Shown one piece after another: positions 1 to 7,288 of a stretch of 11,164 nt of DNA; the first letter of the stretch is position 1; the number at the start of each line of letters is the position of its first letter. The notes beneath the pieces were generated by a model. That model did no database searches. It was given only the letters and a program-made list of their open reading frames with translations, and was not told the origin of the DNA. Source of the DNA: Clostridiales bacterium UBA1777 (GTDB lineage Bacteria; Bacillota; Clostridia; Oscillospirales; Oscillospiraceae). The stretch is from the NCBI GenBank assembly GCA_002315275.1, contig DCGN01000079.1, positions 1 through 11,164 of the forward strand. The letters are read 5' to 3'. Made by a program: the position numbers and the translations under genes.

Positions 1-3000
1 GTCATCGTTTCGGTCTCGCATTCGCCGCCCATCGGGTTAAAGGTGACTGTGTACTCGTTGGCTTTCCACTTTGCTATGAGCGTTGTGTCATCAGAGAGCT
101 TAACGGTAGTAGTCGCCTCAACCGTTTTTCCCGTTGTTTTGTCGTACCAATATTCAAACTTGTAACCGTATCTGGAAGGTGTGGGCAGAGTGCCGTAGGT
201 CTCGCCGTAAGTGACCGTCTTCTCTTTGACAAGGCAGGTTCCCTCGCCCGCGTCAAATGTTACTGTGAACTGCTTCGGCGTCCAATGGGCATAGATCGTA
301 GTATTTTCGGTGATCTCCACCGTATCGCCGTTCTTTATCTGCTTGCCGCCCTCTTTTTCCGTGAACCAGCCCACGAAGTCATAATTGCTCCTTGTGGCGT
401 TCTGGAGGCCTTCCCACTTTTCGCCGTAGGTAACCGTCAATGTAGTCTCAACAATCTTCTCGAGACGGCCGCCGTTTGTATTATAGGAAACGGTATAGGT
501 AGCTGCCTTCCAATGGGCATAGAGCTTGATATCGTCAGTATATGTGTATGTTGATCCGTTGGTTATCTCTGTCCCCTCTTCGGCATCCGTGAACCAGCCG
601 AGGAATTCATAGCCCGCCAGAGTGGGGGTAGGCATACCTGTTATCTGGCTGAGATAGTCAACATCCATTGATGCGGGGTCGACCGTGCCCTTGTTTGCAT
701 CAAAGGTGATCGTAAAGGTGGCGGGAGACCATCGTGCATACAGAGTGGTGTTATCGGTGATGGCAACAGTGCTGTCCGCAGTTATGAGCGTTGCGTCGGC
801 CTGATCGGAGGTATACCAACCGTCAAAGTCATAACCCGCCTGTGTAGGCGTGGGCAGAGTGCCGTAGGCCTCGCCGTAAGTGACCGTCTTGGATGAAACA
901 GTCACTTCGCCGTCGCCGGGATCAAAGGTGACTGTGTATTCGTTTGCCTTCCAATGGGCGTAGACAGAGTCTGTTGGTACAGCGCTGAGGAGCGTGGAAT
1001 CGGTGACCTCGGTTCCGTTTGTCTCCGCGGTGTACCAGCCATCAAACGTATAGCCGGTGCGCGCGGGAGTCGGAAGAGTGCCGCATACGCCGAGAGTATA
1101 GCCGTCATATACGGTTATGGAAGTGTCTTCATCGTCTCCGCCGTTCATCTTGAGGTTGAGTGTCTTTGCTTCTAATGTGAGGGTAAACGTCGCAGTACCG
1201 TTTTCTCCGCCGAGGTCGTAGCTGTAGGACGCGTCACTGCTCGGGTCGGTAACCGTGACGTTGTTGCCGTCTACGGAAGCATTCACAAGCTCGGACAGGC
1301 GAGCTCCGTCAAACCCGGATGCAAGCTGCGCGCCGTTGATCGTGCCGCTCGTCTTATCTGCGGAGACGGTTCTTGAGTTGTCCTCGCAGATAACACTCGT
1401 AAGTGCGGTGTTGGCAGTCAGGTCGAGGCATACGAGCTGATTTTCAGAGCAATTGAGCTTAACAAGCGCGGTGTTTGCGCTGACGTTGAGCTCCTTGAGC
1501 GCATTCTTGCTGACGTCAAGCTCCGTAAGCGCGGTATTTGCGCTGACATTGAGCGCTGTCAAAGCGCAGTCGGAGCAGCTGAGCTTCTCAAGCGCGGTGT
1601 TTGCGCTGACGTTGAGCCCGTCTGCAAGCTCGTTGCCGGAGCAGTCGAGCTCCTTGAGTGCTGCATTCGCGCTGACATGAAGCGCAGTCAAACCACAGTC
1701 GGAGCAGTTGAGCCTCTCAAGCGCGGTGTTCGCGCTGACGTTGAGCCCTTCTGCAAGCTCGTTGCCGGAGCAGTCAAGCTCCTTGAGCGCTGTATTCGCG
1801 CCGATGTCAAGCTCCGTGAGGGAATTATCTGAGCAGTCGAGCTTTTCAATCTCCGTAAGAGCGGAGAAATCAGCCCCTGATAGGTCGTTGCCGGATACGT
1901 TTAGGTCCTTTAGCGCCGTCAGATATTCAATACCGTCAAGGCTCTTCACTCCACTGTCGGAGCAATCGAGCGCCTCGGCGGCGGCAAGCTCATTTTGATT
2001 GAGAGAGCCGTCCGTATTAGTGTCGAGCTGGTAGGATATGCAGGTTCTCAGAGCATCGTCCGGGAAAATATTCTCGGATATCGGGAGCTCATCCTCGGAC
2101 CACTGAGCATAGAGCTTGCAGTTCTCGGTTATTGCGACCTTTGTGTCACTTGTTATTCTGTCGCCGCCCTCCTCGGTGAGATACCAACCGAGGAAGAATT
2201 TCGTGCCGTAAGTCGCTTTGGGGAGCTTGCCGTAGGTGGAATCGTAGGTAACGGTTATCGGTTCTGCAAGGCATTCACCGCCCTTTGCATCAAAGGTAAC
2301 GGTATATTCATTTGCGTCCCAATGAGCCGTAAGCGTTATATTCTCAGTAATGTCAACAGTATCCTCTGCGGTTATCTCTGTCTCGGCATCGATAAACCAA
2401 CCGAGGAAGGTATAGCCAGTGCGGGTCGCCTCGGGAAGCTCGCCGTACGCGGAGTCATACGTAACGGTCTTCTCGTTATCAGTCAGCGCGTTGCCGCCGT
2501 TTACGGCAAAGGAAACGGTGTATTCGTTTGCATCCCAGTGAGCCGTAAGCGTTGTGTCCTCAGTAATGGCAACAGTATTCTCTGCGGTTATCTCTGTCTC
2601 GGCATCGATAAACCAACCGAGGAAGGTGTATCCAGTGCGGGTCGCCTCGGGAAGCTCGCCGTACGCGGCATCGTACGTCACGGTCTTGGTGCTTTCCTCG
2701 AGGGCATCGCCTTCGGCAACATCAAAGGTCACCGTGTAGGTGTTCGCCGTCCAATGAGCCGTAAGCGTACCGTCGCTGAGGATCTTTACCGTGTCACCGT
2801 TGGAAACGAGCTCGCCGTCATCATTATACCAGCCTTCGAAGCTGTAACCCGTAAGAGTGGGCTCCGGAAGGTCATTCCATGTGTCATCATAGGTAACTGT
2901 TACGGAGCTGACGGAGCATTCGCCGCCGTTGGGGTCAAAGGTGAGGTCATATTCATTTGCGTCCCAGTGCGCATAGAGCTTTCTCGCGCGGATCTCATCT

Positions 3001-4892
3001 GCGGAGGATTCGGCCGTGACGAGCGTGCCGCCGTCCTTCGCGGTATACCAGCCTTCAAACTCATAGCCCTCTCTCTCGGGAGTAGGCAGTTCTCCGAAAA
3101 GTCCCGTATTATCGTCAAGCTGCTTTGCGCCCTGCTCCCCGTTGAAATGGCCGCCGTTGGGATCAAAGACCACCGTCCTCGCATCGATATAGAGAGTAAA
3201 TGTCTCCTTCCATGTTATGACGCCCATCGTGTAGGTGTATGTGATGTCGCTGTTGATATCATCAACCGTGATCACGGTATCCTCTATCGCTGCATTCTGC
3301 AGGTTGCTTATGCGTGCCGCACTGATCTTGCCGGGCAGCTTGGTAAGATCATACTTACCGTCTGCATCGGCAATTATCTCGTATCTGTTGCCTTCGCACT
3401 CACAGGACATTAGAGAAAGCTGTGCGGTAAGGTCGATAAACGGGAGATAGTTGTTGCTTGCAACAAGCGATTGAAGCGCGGTGTTCCCGCTCAAATCAAG
3501 CAGCGTGAGGAGGTTGTTTCCGACATCAAGCTTGGAAAGATTTGTCTGCTTGCTGAGGTCTATCTCCTGAAGCTCGTTGGAGCTGCAGTTGATCTCCGTG
3601 AGGCTCGTGTTTTTCTCAAGGTCGATCTCGCTGAGGCCGCAGCCCGCGCAATTGAGCGTTGTAAGTGCGGTGTTCTTGGAGATGTCGAGAGTATTGACCT
3701 TATTATCGGAGCAATTGAGCGTTGTGAGTGCGGTGAGTGCCGTAACATCAAGCGCTGTCAGCTCATTGTTTTTGCAATTGAGCGTGGTGAGAACTGTGTT
3801 CTTGCTCAGATCAAGCGCTGTGATACCGTTTGCCTCGCAATTGAGCGAAATGAGATATTTGTTCTGTGTAGTATCAAGCGCGGTAAGCTTATTGTTCGAG
3901 CAGTCGATGCTTGCAGCATTTCCGTTTGCAGGCAGCGTGAGAGAAGTGATGAGATTCGCGGAGCAATTGAGGGTATAGAGATTGAGATTCTTGCTCGCAT
4001 CAAGAGCTTGAATTCTGTTATTAGAGCAATTGAGAGTTTTAATGTCCTCGCTGCCGCTGAGGTTGAGCGTTGCAAGCCGGTTGGAGGAGCAGTCAAGCGT
4101 CTGCAGAGAATCGTTGGATCTGATGTTGAGAATGGTGAGAAGGTTATCTGAGCAATCGGCGGTCAGAAGCTTGCTGTTGCAGGAGATATCGAGAGAGGTC
4201 AGCTTATTGTCATGACAATCAAGTAGTTTGAGAGAGCGAGTTTCAAGCTCATCCGTTCCGAGGGAGAGCTCTTCCATCTCGTTTGAAGAGCAGACAAGGC
4301 TCACCAGTTTTTTATTGTTGTCGAGGTTGAGAGAGCTGATCTTGTTGTCAGAGCAGTCGAGAAAAGACAGAGAAGTATTATTTGAAACGTCGAGTCCCTC
4401 CAGCTCATTGCCCGAGCAAGTGAGGTTCACAAGGTTCGGGTTTCCGGAAACGTCAAGCGAGGTGAGCTTGTTGTCATGGCACCAGACTGTGAGAAGTGTA
4501 GAGGTCTTCGGGAGCTTAAGGCTCGTCAGCTGACAGCCCTGAGCCTTAATAGACGTTGCCTTTACGTTGCTCGACAGATCGGCGCTCGTGACCATAGTGT
4601 TAGAGAAGTCGATAGAAACAAGCCCGGTAAGATACTCAATACCTGTGATGTCCTTTATGCCGGGGATGTCGTTAAAATCAAGTGCGATATAGCTTGATAT
4701 CTCAGACTCGCTGAGCTTTCCGTCAGCATTTGTATCGACATGTCCCCAAATAACGGTTCTGAAGATAGGGTCGGGGAAGGTCTCCTCGTTGATCTCAACG
4801 TAGACCTCTTCATCATCTGCCGACAGCGCGGTCGGGAAGCCTAAAGACGCAAGTATACAGATGCAGAGCAGCATAGATAAAAAGCGTTTCAA
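1..4892 (-). CDS. Giant secreted LRR / InlB B-repeat surface protein, C-terminus outside window
   Basis: Open without a stop for 1630 codons from a TTG start at 4892 to the left edge. Residues 1-25 are a signal peptide (MKR, hydrophobic core, ALSA before DDEE), so the protein is exported. Architecture: EF-hand-like loop D53-T-N-A-D-G-K-L-S-E-S-E64; about 20 LRRs of 21 residues (roughly 80-497, consensus L-x-C-S-x-N-x-L-T-x-L-D-V-S-x-N-T); beta-rich linker (about 500-570); five B-repeats (Listeria-Bacteroides repeat, Flg_new-like; about 571-928; F-D-x-N-G-G, G-Y-x-F-x-G-W-Y, L-Y-A-H-W). A second EF-hand-like loop (D957 to E968), about nine LRRs (975-1170), a similar linker and at least six more B-repeats (1245 to the edge) follow. 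Proteins of this class are usually wall-associated adhesins or substrate binders; ligand and anchoring are unknown because the C-terminus is missing. TTG was chosen because GGAGG lies 7 nt upstream and the signal peptide begins there. Monocistronic, with its own promoter. Confidence 0.92.
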   Translation of the reverse strand, partial: MKRFLSMLLCICILASLGFPTALSADDEEVYVEINEETFPDPIFRTVIWGHVDTNADGKLSESEISSYIALDFNDIPGIKDITGIEYLTGLVSIDFSNTMVTSADLSSNVKATSIKAQGCQLTSLKLPKTSTLLTVWCHDNKLTSLDVSGNPNLVNLTCSGNELEGLDVSNNTSLSFLDCSDNKISSLNLDNNKKLVSLVCSSNEMEELSLGTDELETRSLKLLDCHDNKLTSLDISCNSKLLTADCSDNLLTILNIRSNDSLQTLDCSSNRLATLNLSGSEDIKTLNCSNNRIQALDASKNLNLYTLNCSANLITSLTLPANGNAASIDCSNNKLTALDTTQNKYLISLNCEANGITALDLSKNTVLTTLNCKNNELTALDVTALTALTTLNCSDNKVNTLDISKNTALTTLNCAGCGLSEIDLEKNTSLTEINCSSNELQEIDLSKQTNLSKLDVGNNLLTLLDLSGNTALQSLVASNNYLPFIDLTAQLSLMSCECEGNRYEIIADADGKYDLTKLPGKISAARISNLQNAAIEDTVITVDDINSDITYTYTMGVITWKETFTLYIDARTVVFDPNGGHFNGEQGAKQLDDNTGLFGELPTPEREGYEFEGWYTAKDGGTLVTAESSADEIRARKLYAHWDANEYDLTFDPNGGECSVSSVTVTYDDTWNDLPEPTLTGYSFEGWYNDDGELVSNGDTVKILSDGTLTAHWTANTYTVTFDVAEGDALEESTKTVTYDAAYGELPEATRTGYTFLGWFIDAETEITAENTVAITEDTTLTAHWDANEYTVSFAVNGGNALTDNEKTVTYDSAYGELPEATRTGYTFLGWFIDAETEITAEDTVDITENITLTAHWDANEYTVTFDAKGGECLAEPITVTYDSTYGKLPKATYGTKFFLGWYLTEEGGDRITSDTKVAITENCKLYAQWSEDELPISENIFPDDALRTCISYQLDTNTDGSLNQNELAAAEALDCSDSGVKSLDGIEYLTALKDLNVSGNDLSGADFSALTEIEKLDCSDNSLTELDIGANTALKELDCSGNELAEGLNVSANTALERLNCSDCGLTALHVSANAALKELDCSGNELADGLNVSANTALEKLSCSDCALTALNVSANTALTELDVSKNALKELNVSANTALVKLNCSENQLVCLDLTANTALTSVICEDNSRTVSADKTSGTINGAQLASGFDGARLSELVNASVDGNNVTVTDPSSDASYSYDLGGENGTATFTLTLEAKTLNLKMNGGDDEDTSITVYDGYTLGVCGTLPTPARTGYTFDGWYTAETNGTEVTDSTLLSAVPTDSVYAHWKANEYTVTFDPGDGEVTVSSKTVTYGEAYGTLPTPTQAGYDFDGWYTSDQADATLITADSTVAITDNTTLYARWSPATFTITFDANKGTVDPASMDVDYLSQITGMPTPTLAGYEFLGWFTDAEEGTEITNGSTYTYTDDIKLYAHWKAATYTVSYNTNGGRLEKIVETTLTVTYGEKWEGLQNATRSNYDFVGWFTEKEGGKQIKNGDTVEITENTTIYAHWTPKQFTVTFDAGEGTCLVKEKTVTYGETYGTLPTPSRYGYKFEYWYDKTTGKTVEATTTVKLSDDTTLIAKWKANEYTVTFNPMGGECETETM
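1542..1799 (-). repeat. Tandem 129-bp duplication inside the second LRR block
   Basis: Bases 1542-1670 and 1671-1799 are directly adjacent copies with about 12 mismatches over 129 positions. Each encodes 43 residues, meaning one 21-residue and one 22-residue LRR, the latter carrying an extra residue in its E-L-A-x-G-L-N-V stretch. The unit is in frame, so the copies add two LRR turns each. Confidence 0.85.
2301..2691 (-). repeat. Two near-identical B-repeats with 216-bp spacing
   Basis: Bases 2301-2475 recur at 2517-2691, offset by 216 bp (72 codons). Within them 2365-2411 and 2581-2627 are identical over 47 bases, and a further 37-base identical run follows after a short mismatch patch. They encode the fourth and fifth B-repeats of the first module. 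Other B-repeats in the gene are much more diverged, so this pair arose or was homogenised recently. Confidence 0.85.
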
Positions 4893-4904
4893 ATTGATTC
4901 CTCC
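4890..4904 (-). promoter_or_regulatory. Ribosome binding site and TTG start of the giant LRR protein
   Basis: On the minus strand GGAGG (4904-4900) precedes the TTG codon (4892-4890) by 7 nt. The next in-frame ATG is codon 7. It has no comparable Shine-Dalgarno sequence and would remove the lysine-arginine n-region of the signal peptide, so the non-ATG start is preferred. Confidence 0.85.
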
Positions 4905-4920
4905 AGTAAACTATCACAAT

Positions 4921-4941
4921 GGCCGAAGTGCATTTTCGGCC
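4921..4941 (-). promoter_or_regulatory. Hairpin in the 5' leader of the giant LRR protein gene
   Basis: GGCCGAA (4921-4927) and TTCGGCC (4935-4941) form a perfect 7-bp stem with a 7-nt loop in the leader, about 30 nt before the start codon. There is no T-run directly after it, so it does not look like a terminator. It may stabilise the mRNA or shape initiation; function is inferred only. A smaller palindrome, CGGT-caa-ACCG, lies at 4966-4976, close to the expected transcription start. Confidence 0.5.
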
Positions 4942-4986
4942 TCTATATATTGATTATTATGCAAACGGTCAAACCGATACGACGCT

Positions 4987-5015
4987 ATTATATTGTTTTT
5001 GCTTGCTTCTGTCAA
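4987..5015 (-). promoter_or_regulatory. Consensus sigma-A promoter for the giant LRR protein gene
   Basis: Reading the minus strand, TTGACA (5015-5010) is followed after exactly 17 bases by TATAAT (4992-4987). Both hexamers are perfect matches to the housekeeping consensus. Transcription would begin near 4980 and give a leader of about 90 nt before the TTG codon. The promoter lies downstream of the lipid kinase terminator, so the gene is probably its own transcription unit. Confidence 0.88.
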
Positions 5016-5064
5016 TCGATATACGGCATTATTTTGTATAGAATTTGTTAATATTTTTTAACCG

Positions 5065-5094
5065 AAAAAAGGGTGCGGTTTTATCCGCACCCTT
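5065..5094 (-). terminator. Intrinsic terminator after the lipid kinase gene
   Basis: A 10-bp perfect stem, AAGGGTGCGG (5069-5078) with CCGCACCCTT (5085-5094), and a 6-nt loop. On the minus strand the stem runs into six T residues (5070-5065). It begins about 25 bases past the kinase stop codon and closes the methyltransferase-kinase operon ahead of the LRR gene promoter. Confidence 0.92.
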
Positions 5095-5118
5095 GGCTTT
5101 TTGCTTTTCTAATTTTTG

Positions 5119-6030
5119 TTACCCAAAGAACTTCATTCCGTTCGGAACAATGAACTTCAGCGCGCCCTTTTCGAGCTTCATAACAGCCTTTTTGGTGAAG
5201 AAGGCTTCGCCGTCAAGATTGACGACGTTCTCCTCGTCAAACTCTATGGAGATGAAGTCCGTCCTCACATGGGAGATGACATCTTTGACCTCGTCGCCTC
5301 TCGCCGTGGCATATTTACCGATCATGAATGCCGTCTGCAGGAGATTGACCTTTCTTACGATGAATATGTCAAGCAGGCCGTCATCCGGCACGGCCGTCTT
5401 CGTTGGATTGAAGCCGCCGCCGTAAAACCTGCCGTTGCAGGCGCAGACGAGCGCATGCGGCGCATCACCCGTGTACTCGGAGCATTCTATCTTCATCCTG
5501 CAGCATATGCCCTTGAGTATCTCTACAACCGTGGAGATGATATACGCAAAGGAGCCTCCTATGAGTCCAGACTTCGTATACGCATGGACGCCGGTGCCTA
5601 CTCGCGCATCTATGCCGACGGAGCAGATATTAACGCTTTTGCGGCCGTTGCAGTCTATTACATCTATCGGATGCTCTCTGCCGTTGAGAAGTGCGTCAAA
5701 ATCCATGAATAGAGCCTTTTCTTCCCCGAACATACGGCAGAAGTCATTTCCGGTGCCGATGGGTATCGGGCATACCGCAACATTGTCATGCCCCGCCGCG
5801 GCATTAACGCACTCATTGAAGGTGCCGTCTCCCCCGCAGGAATAAACCCTTAAATGCTCTCCTGTGGCCGCCTCGGCGATTATCTTGTCTGTTGCGTCCT
5901 TACGCGCCCTCGTGATATAGATCTCATAAGCGTCATCTCTGCCTTTTAACGCCGCTTCTGCCTTTTCCGTTATCTCAGCGGTACGGTCAACTCCGCCCGC
6001 GACTGGGTTCACGATGAAAAGATGCTTCAT
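5119..6030 (-). CDS. Diacylglycerol kinase family lipid kinase (YegS/DgkB/BmrU type)
   Basis: 303 residues, the normal length for the family. These soluble or membrane-peripheral enzymes use ATP to phosphorylate diacylglycerol or related lipids and feed the product back into phospholipid synthesis. Visible motifs: N-terminal I-V-N-P-V-A-G-G (6-13), nucleotide-binding G-G-D-G-T with N-E two residues on (66-73), P-I-G-T-G-N-D-F (90-97, family usually G-T-A-N-D), D-G-L-L-D-I near residue 230, and a late D-G-E (in V-N-L-D-G-E-A) corresponding to the region of the catalytic glutamate in DgkB. Start ATG at 6030 has AAGGAG 8 nt upstream, overlapping the stop of the preceding methyltransferase gene; 12 nt separate the two genes, so they are cotranscribed and probably translationally coupled. 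Substrate cannot be decided between diacylglycerol and another lipid. Confidence 0.93.
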   Translation of the reverse strand: MKHLFIVNPVAGGVDRTAEITEKAEAALKGRDDAYEIYITRARKDATDKIIAEAATGEHLRVYSCGGDGTFNECVNAAAGHDNVAVCPIPIGTGNDFCRMFGEEKALFMDFDALLNGREHPIDVIDCNGRKSVNICSVGIDARVGTGVHAYTKSGLIGGSFAYIISTVVEILKGICCRMKIECSEYTGDAPHALVCACNGRFYGGGFNPTKTAVPDDGLLDIFIVRKVNLLQTAFMIGKYATARGDEVKDVISHVRTDFISIEFDEENVVNLDGEAFFTKKAVMKLEKGALKFIVPNGMKFFG

Positions 6031-6042
6031 ATGAACTTCTCC

Positions 6043-7164
6043 TTACTTCTTATCGGAAAAATACATGAACAGGTCACACTTGATCATGCCGTTATAGAGC
6101 TTGCGCTTCTTATCGGCCTGACGGCCGAACGTTCTCTCAAACTCCGTATGAGATGACAGCAGATAGAGCTGCCAGTTCTCGCTTGCGGAATATGCTCTGC
6201 CGAAGCCGCGGTAAAGCTCCTCGGCCTCCTGTTTTTCCATGATTCGCTCGCCGTAAGGCGGGTTTGTAACTATAACGCCTCTGTCCGTCTTCCTATCAAA
6301 CTTCATGGCATCCGCAAGCTCGAAGCGGACGACATCGTCAACTCCCGCTCTGCGCGCGTTTTCCTTTGCGATGGCTATCGCGTTGGGGTCTACGTCGGAT
6401 CCAATTATGTGATAGTCTCCGTGGAATTCGGCTGCGCGGGCAGCTTCTCTGGCATCGTCCCAAAGGCGCTTGTCGATATTCTTCCAACCCATTGCGGCAA
6501 AGTCACGCTCAAGGCCGGGGGCGCGGTTTTTTGCTATCAGCGCGGCCTCGATGGGGATAGTCCCGCTGCCGCAGAAGGGATCGCAGAAGTCATCGCGGCC
6601 TCTGTACCTTGAAAGCTTAACCATCGCCGCTGCCATCGTCTCCTTGAGAGGAGCGGCATTGTGCGCGGGACGGTAGCCTCTCTTGTGCAGCCCCGCTCCG
6701 GAGGTGTCAATGCAGAGGGACACCTTGTCCTTCATGATGGAGAACTGCACCTGATATAGCGCACCCGTCTCCTGAAACCATTCAATGCCGTACACGCGCT
6801 TGAGGCGCTCTGCCATTGCTTTTTTGATTATCTTCTGGCAGTCCGAAACGGAGAAGAGCGTTGAATTAAGGCTGTAACCCTTGACGGGGAATGCGCCGTC
6901 AGCCGGGATGATGCTCTCCCACGGAAGTGCCTTCGTGCCCTCGAAAAGCTCGTCAAACGTTCTTGCTTCAAACGAACCGACCTCGATGAGGACTCTTTCG
7001 CCTATTCTGAGATTGATGTTGGCTTTTGCAGCAGCGCTCTCGTCACCCGTAAAAAACACTCTGCCGTTTTCGCTTGAGACGCCCTGCAGATCAAGGCGCT
7101 TTAGCTCATCAGCTATCGGCCCTTCAAGGCCGAGCAGGCACGGAACGCAAAACTTATAGTTCAT
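6043..7164 (-). CDS. THUMP-domain class I SAM-dependent RNA methyltransferase (YpsC / RlmL N-terminal type)
   Basis: 373 residues, close to the length of Bacillus YpsC. The family methylates guanine N2 in 23S rRNA; the E. coli counterpart is the methyltransferase module of RlmL (m2G2445). The N-terminal third (about 1-155) is the ferredoxin-like plus THUMP RNA-binding region. It ends in the typical D-T-S-G-A-G-L-H-K-R-G-Y-R segment. The Rossmann domain follows: motif I D-P-F-C-G-S-G-T-I-P-I-E-A near residue 192, an acidic G-S-D-V-D-P-N-A ribose-binding strand, and the catalytic N-P-P-Y-G-E-R near residue 299, typical of exocyclic-amine methylation. The ATG at 7164 has a strong GGAGG 4 nt upstream. 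First gene of a two-gene operon with the lipid kinase, a pairing with no obvious biochemical logic. The rRNA target is inferred from the family. Confidence 0.94.
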   Translation of the reverse strand: MNYKFCVPCLLGLEGPIADELKRLDLQGVSSENGRVFFTGDESAAAKANINLRIGERVLIEVGSFEARTFDELFEGTKALPWESIIPADGAFPVKGYSLNSTLFSVSDCQKIIKKAMAERLKRVYGIEWFQETGALYQVQFSIMKDKVSLCIDTSGAGLHKRGYRPAHNAAPLKETMAAAMVKLSRYRGRDDFCDPFCGSGTIPIEAALIAKNRAPGLERDFAAMGWKNIDKRLWDDAREAARAAEFHGDYHIIGSDVDPNAIAIAKENARRAGVDDVVRFELADAMKFDRKTDRGVIVTNPPYGERIMEKQEAEELYRGFGRAYSASENWQLYLLSSHTEFERTFGRQADKKRKLYNGMIKCDLFMYFSDKK

Positions 7165-7203
7165 TTTCCCTCCATGCGGTAAATACGCAATTTCTTTTTA
7201 TAT

Positions 7204-7234
7204 AGTTTACATCAAATAATATAAGTTGTAAACT
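7204..7234. promoter_or_regulatory. 8-bp inverted repeat in the divergent intergenic region
   Basis: AGTTTACA (7204-7211) and TGTAAACT (7227-7234) are perfect inverted arms separated by 15 bases, between the divergent methyltransferase and deacylase genes. Because of the symmetry, each strand also reads TTTACA, 17 bases, TAAACT, which resembles a weak promoter facing each way. It may be a dimeric-regulator operator, a pair of overlapping divergent promoters, or both; the sequence alone does not decide. Confidence 0.5.
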
Positions 7235-7253
7235 GCGGATTTTGTGATAAAAT
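7226..7253 (+). promoter_or_regulatory. Possible promoter for the tRNA deacylase gene
   Basis: TTGTAA (7226-7231), a 16-base spacer, then TAAAAT (7248-7253) preceded by TG one base earlier (extended -10). Transcription would start near 7260, about 28 bases before the ATG at 7289. The -35 box overlaps one arm of the 7204-7234 inverted repeat. The match is moderate. Confidence 0.5.
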
Positions 7254-7288
7254 ACTTTTCGACAACAATAAGAACGATCGGAGAAATT

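Noticed and set aside
1995..3413. A 472-codon open frame on the plus strand, opposite the B-repeats and linker of the giant protein
   Set aside because: Its translation has an internal repetition that mirrors the minus-strand repeats and no recognisable domain. The minus strand has continuous LRR and B-repeat signatures, a signal peptide, a ribosome binding site and a promoter. The open frame is a by-product of biased codon use in repetitive DNA.
3471..4151. Regular spacing of short similar sequences (about 63 bp) resembling an array or CRISPR-like repeats
   Set aside because: The period equals 21 codons and the repeats encode the L-x-C-S-x-N LRR core in one continuous minus-strand frame; there are no constant repeats with unrelated spacers.
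4701..4740. Dockerin domain, suggesting a cellulosome
   Set aside because: Each module has only one D-x-N-x-D-G-x-L-x-x-x-E loop, without the paired 22-residue repeats of a dockerin. It fits the calcium-loop segment that precedes many bacterial LRR blocks.
5751..5765. G-T-G-N-D instead of the usual G-T-A-N-D in the lipid kinase
   Set aside because: G-T-G-N-D is a common variant in the family and the other catalytic motifs are intact, so it does not suggest loss of activity.
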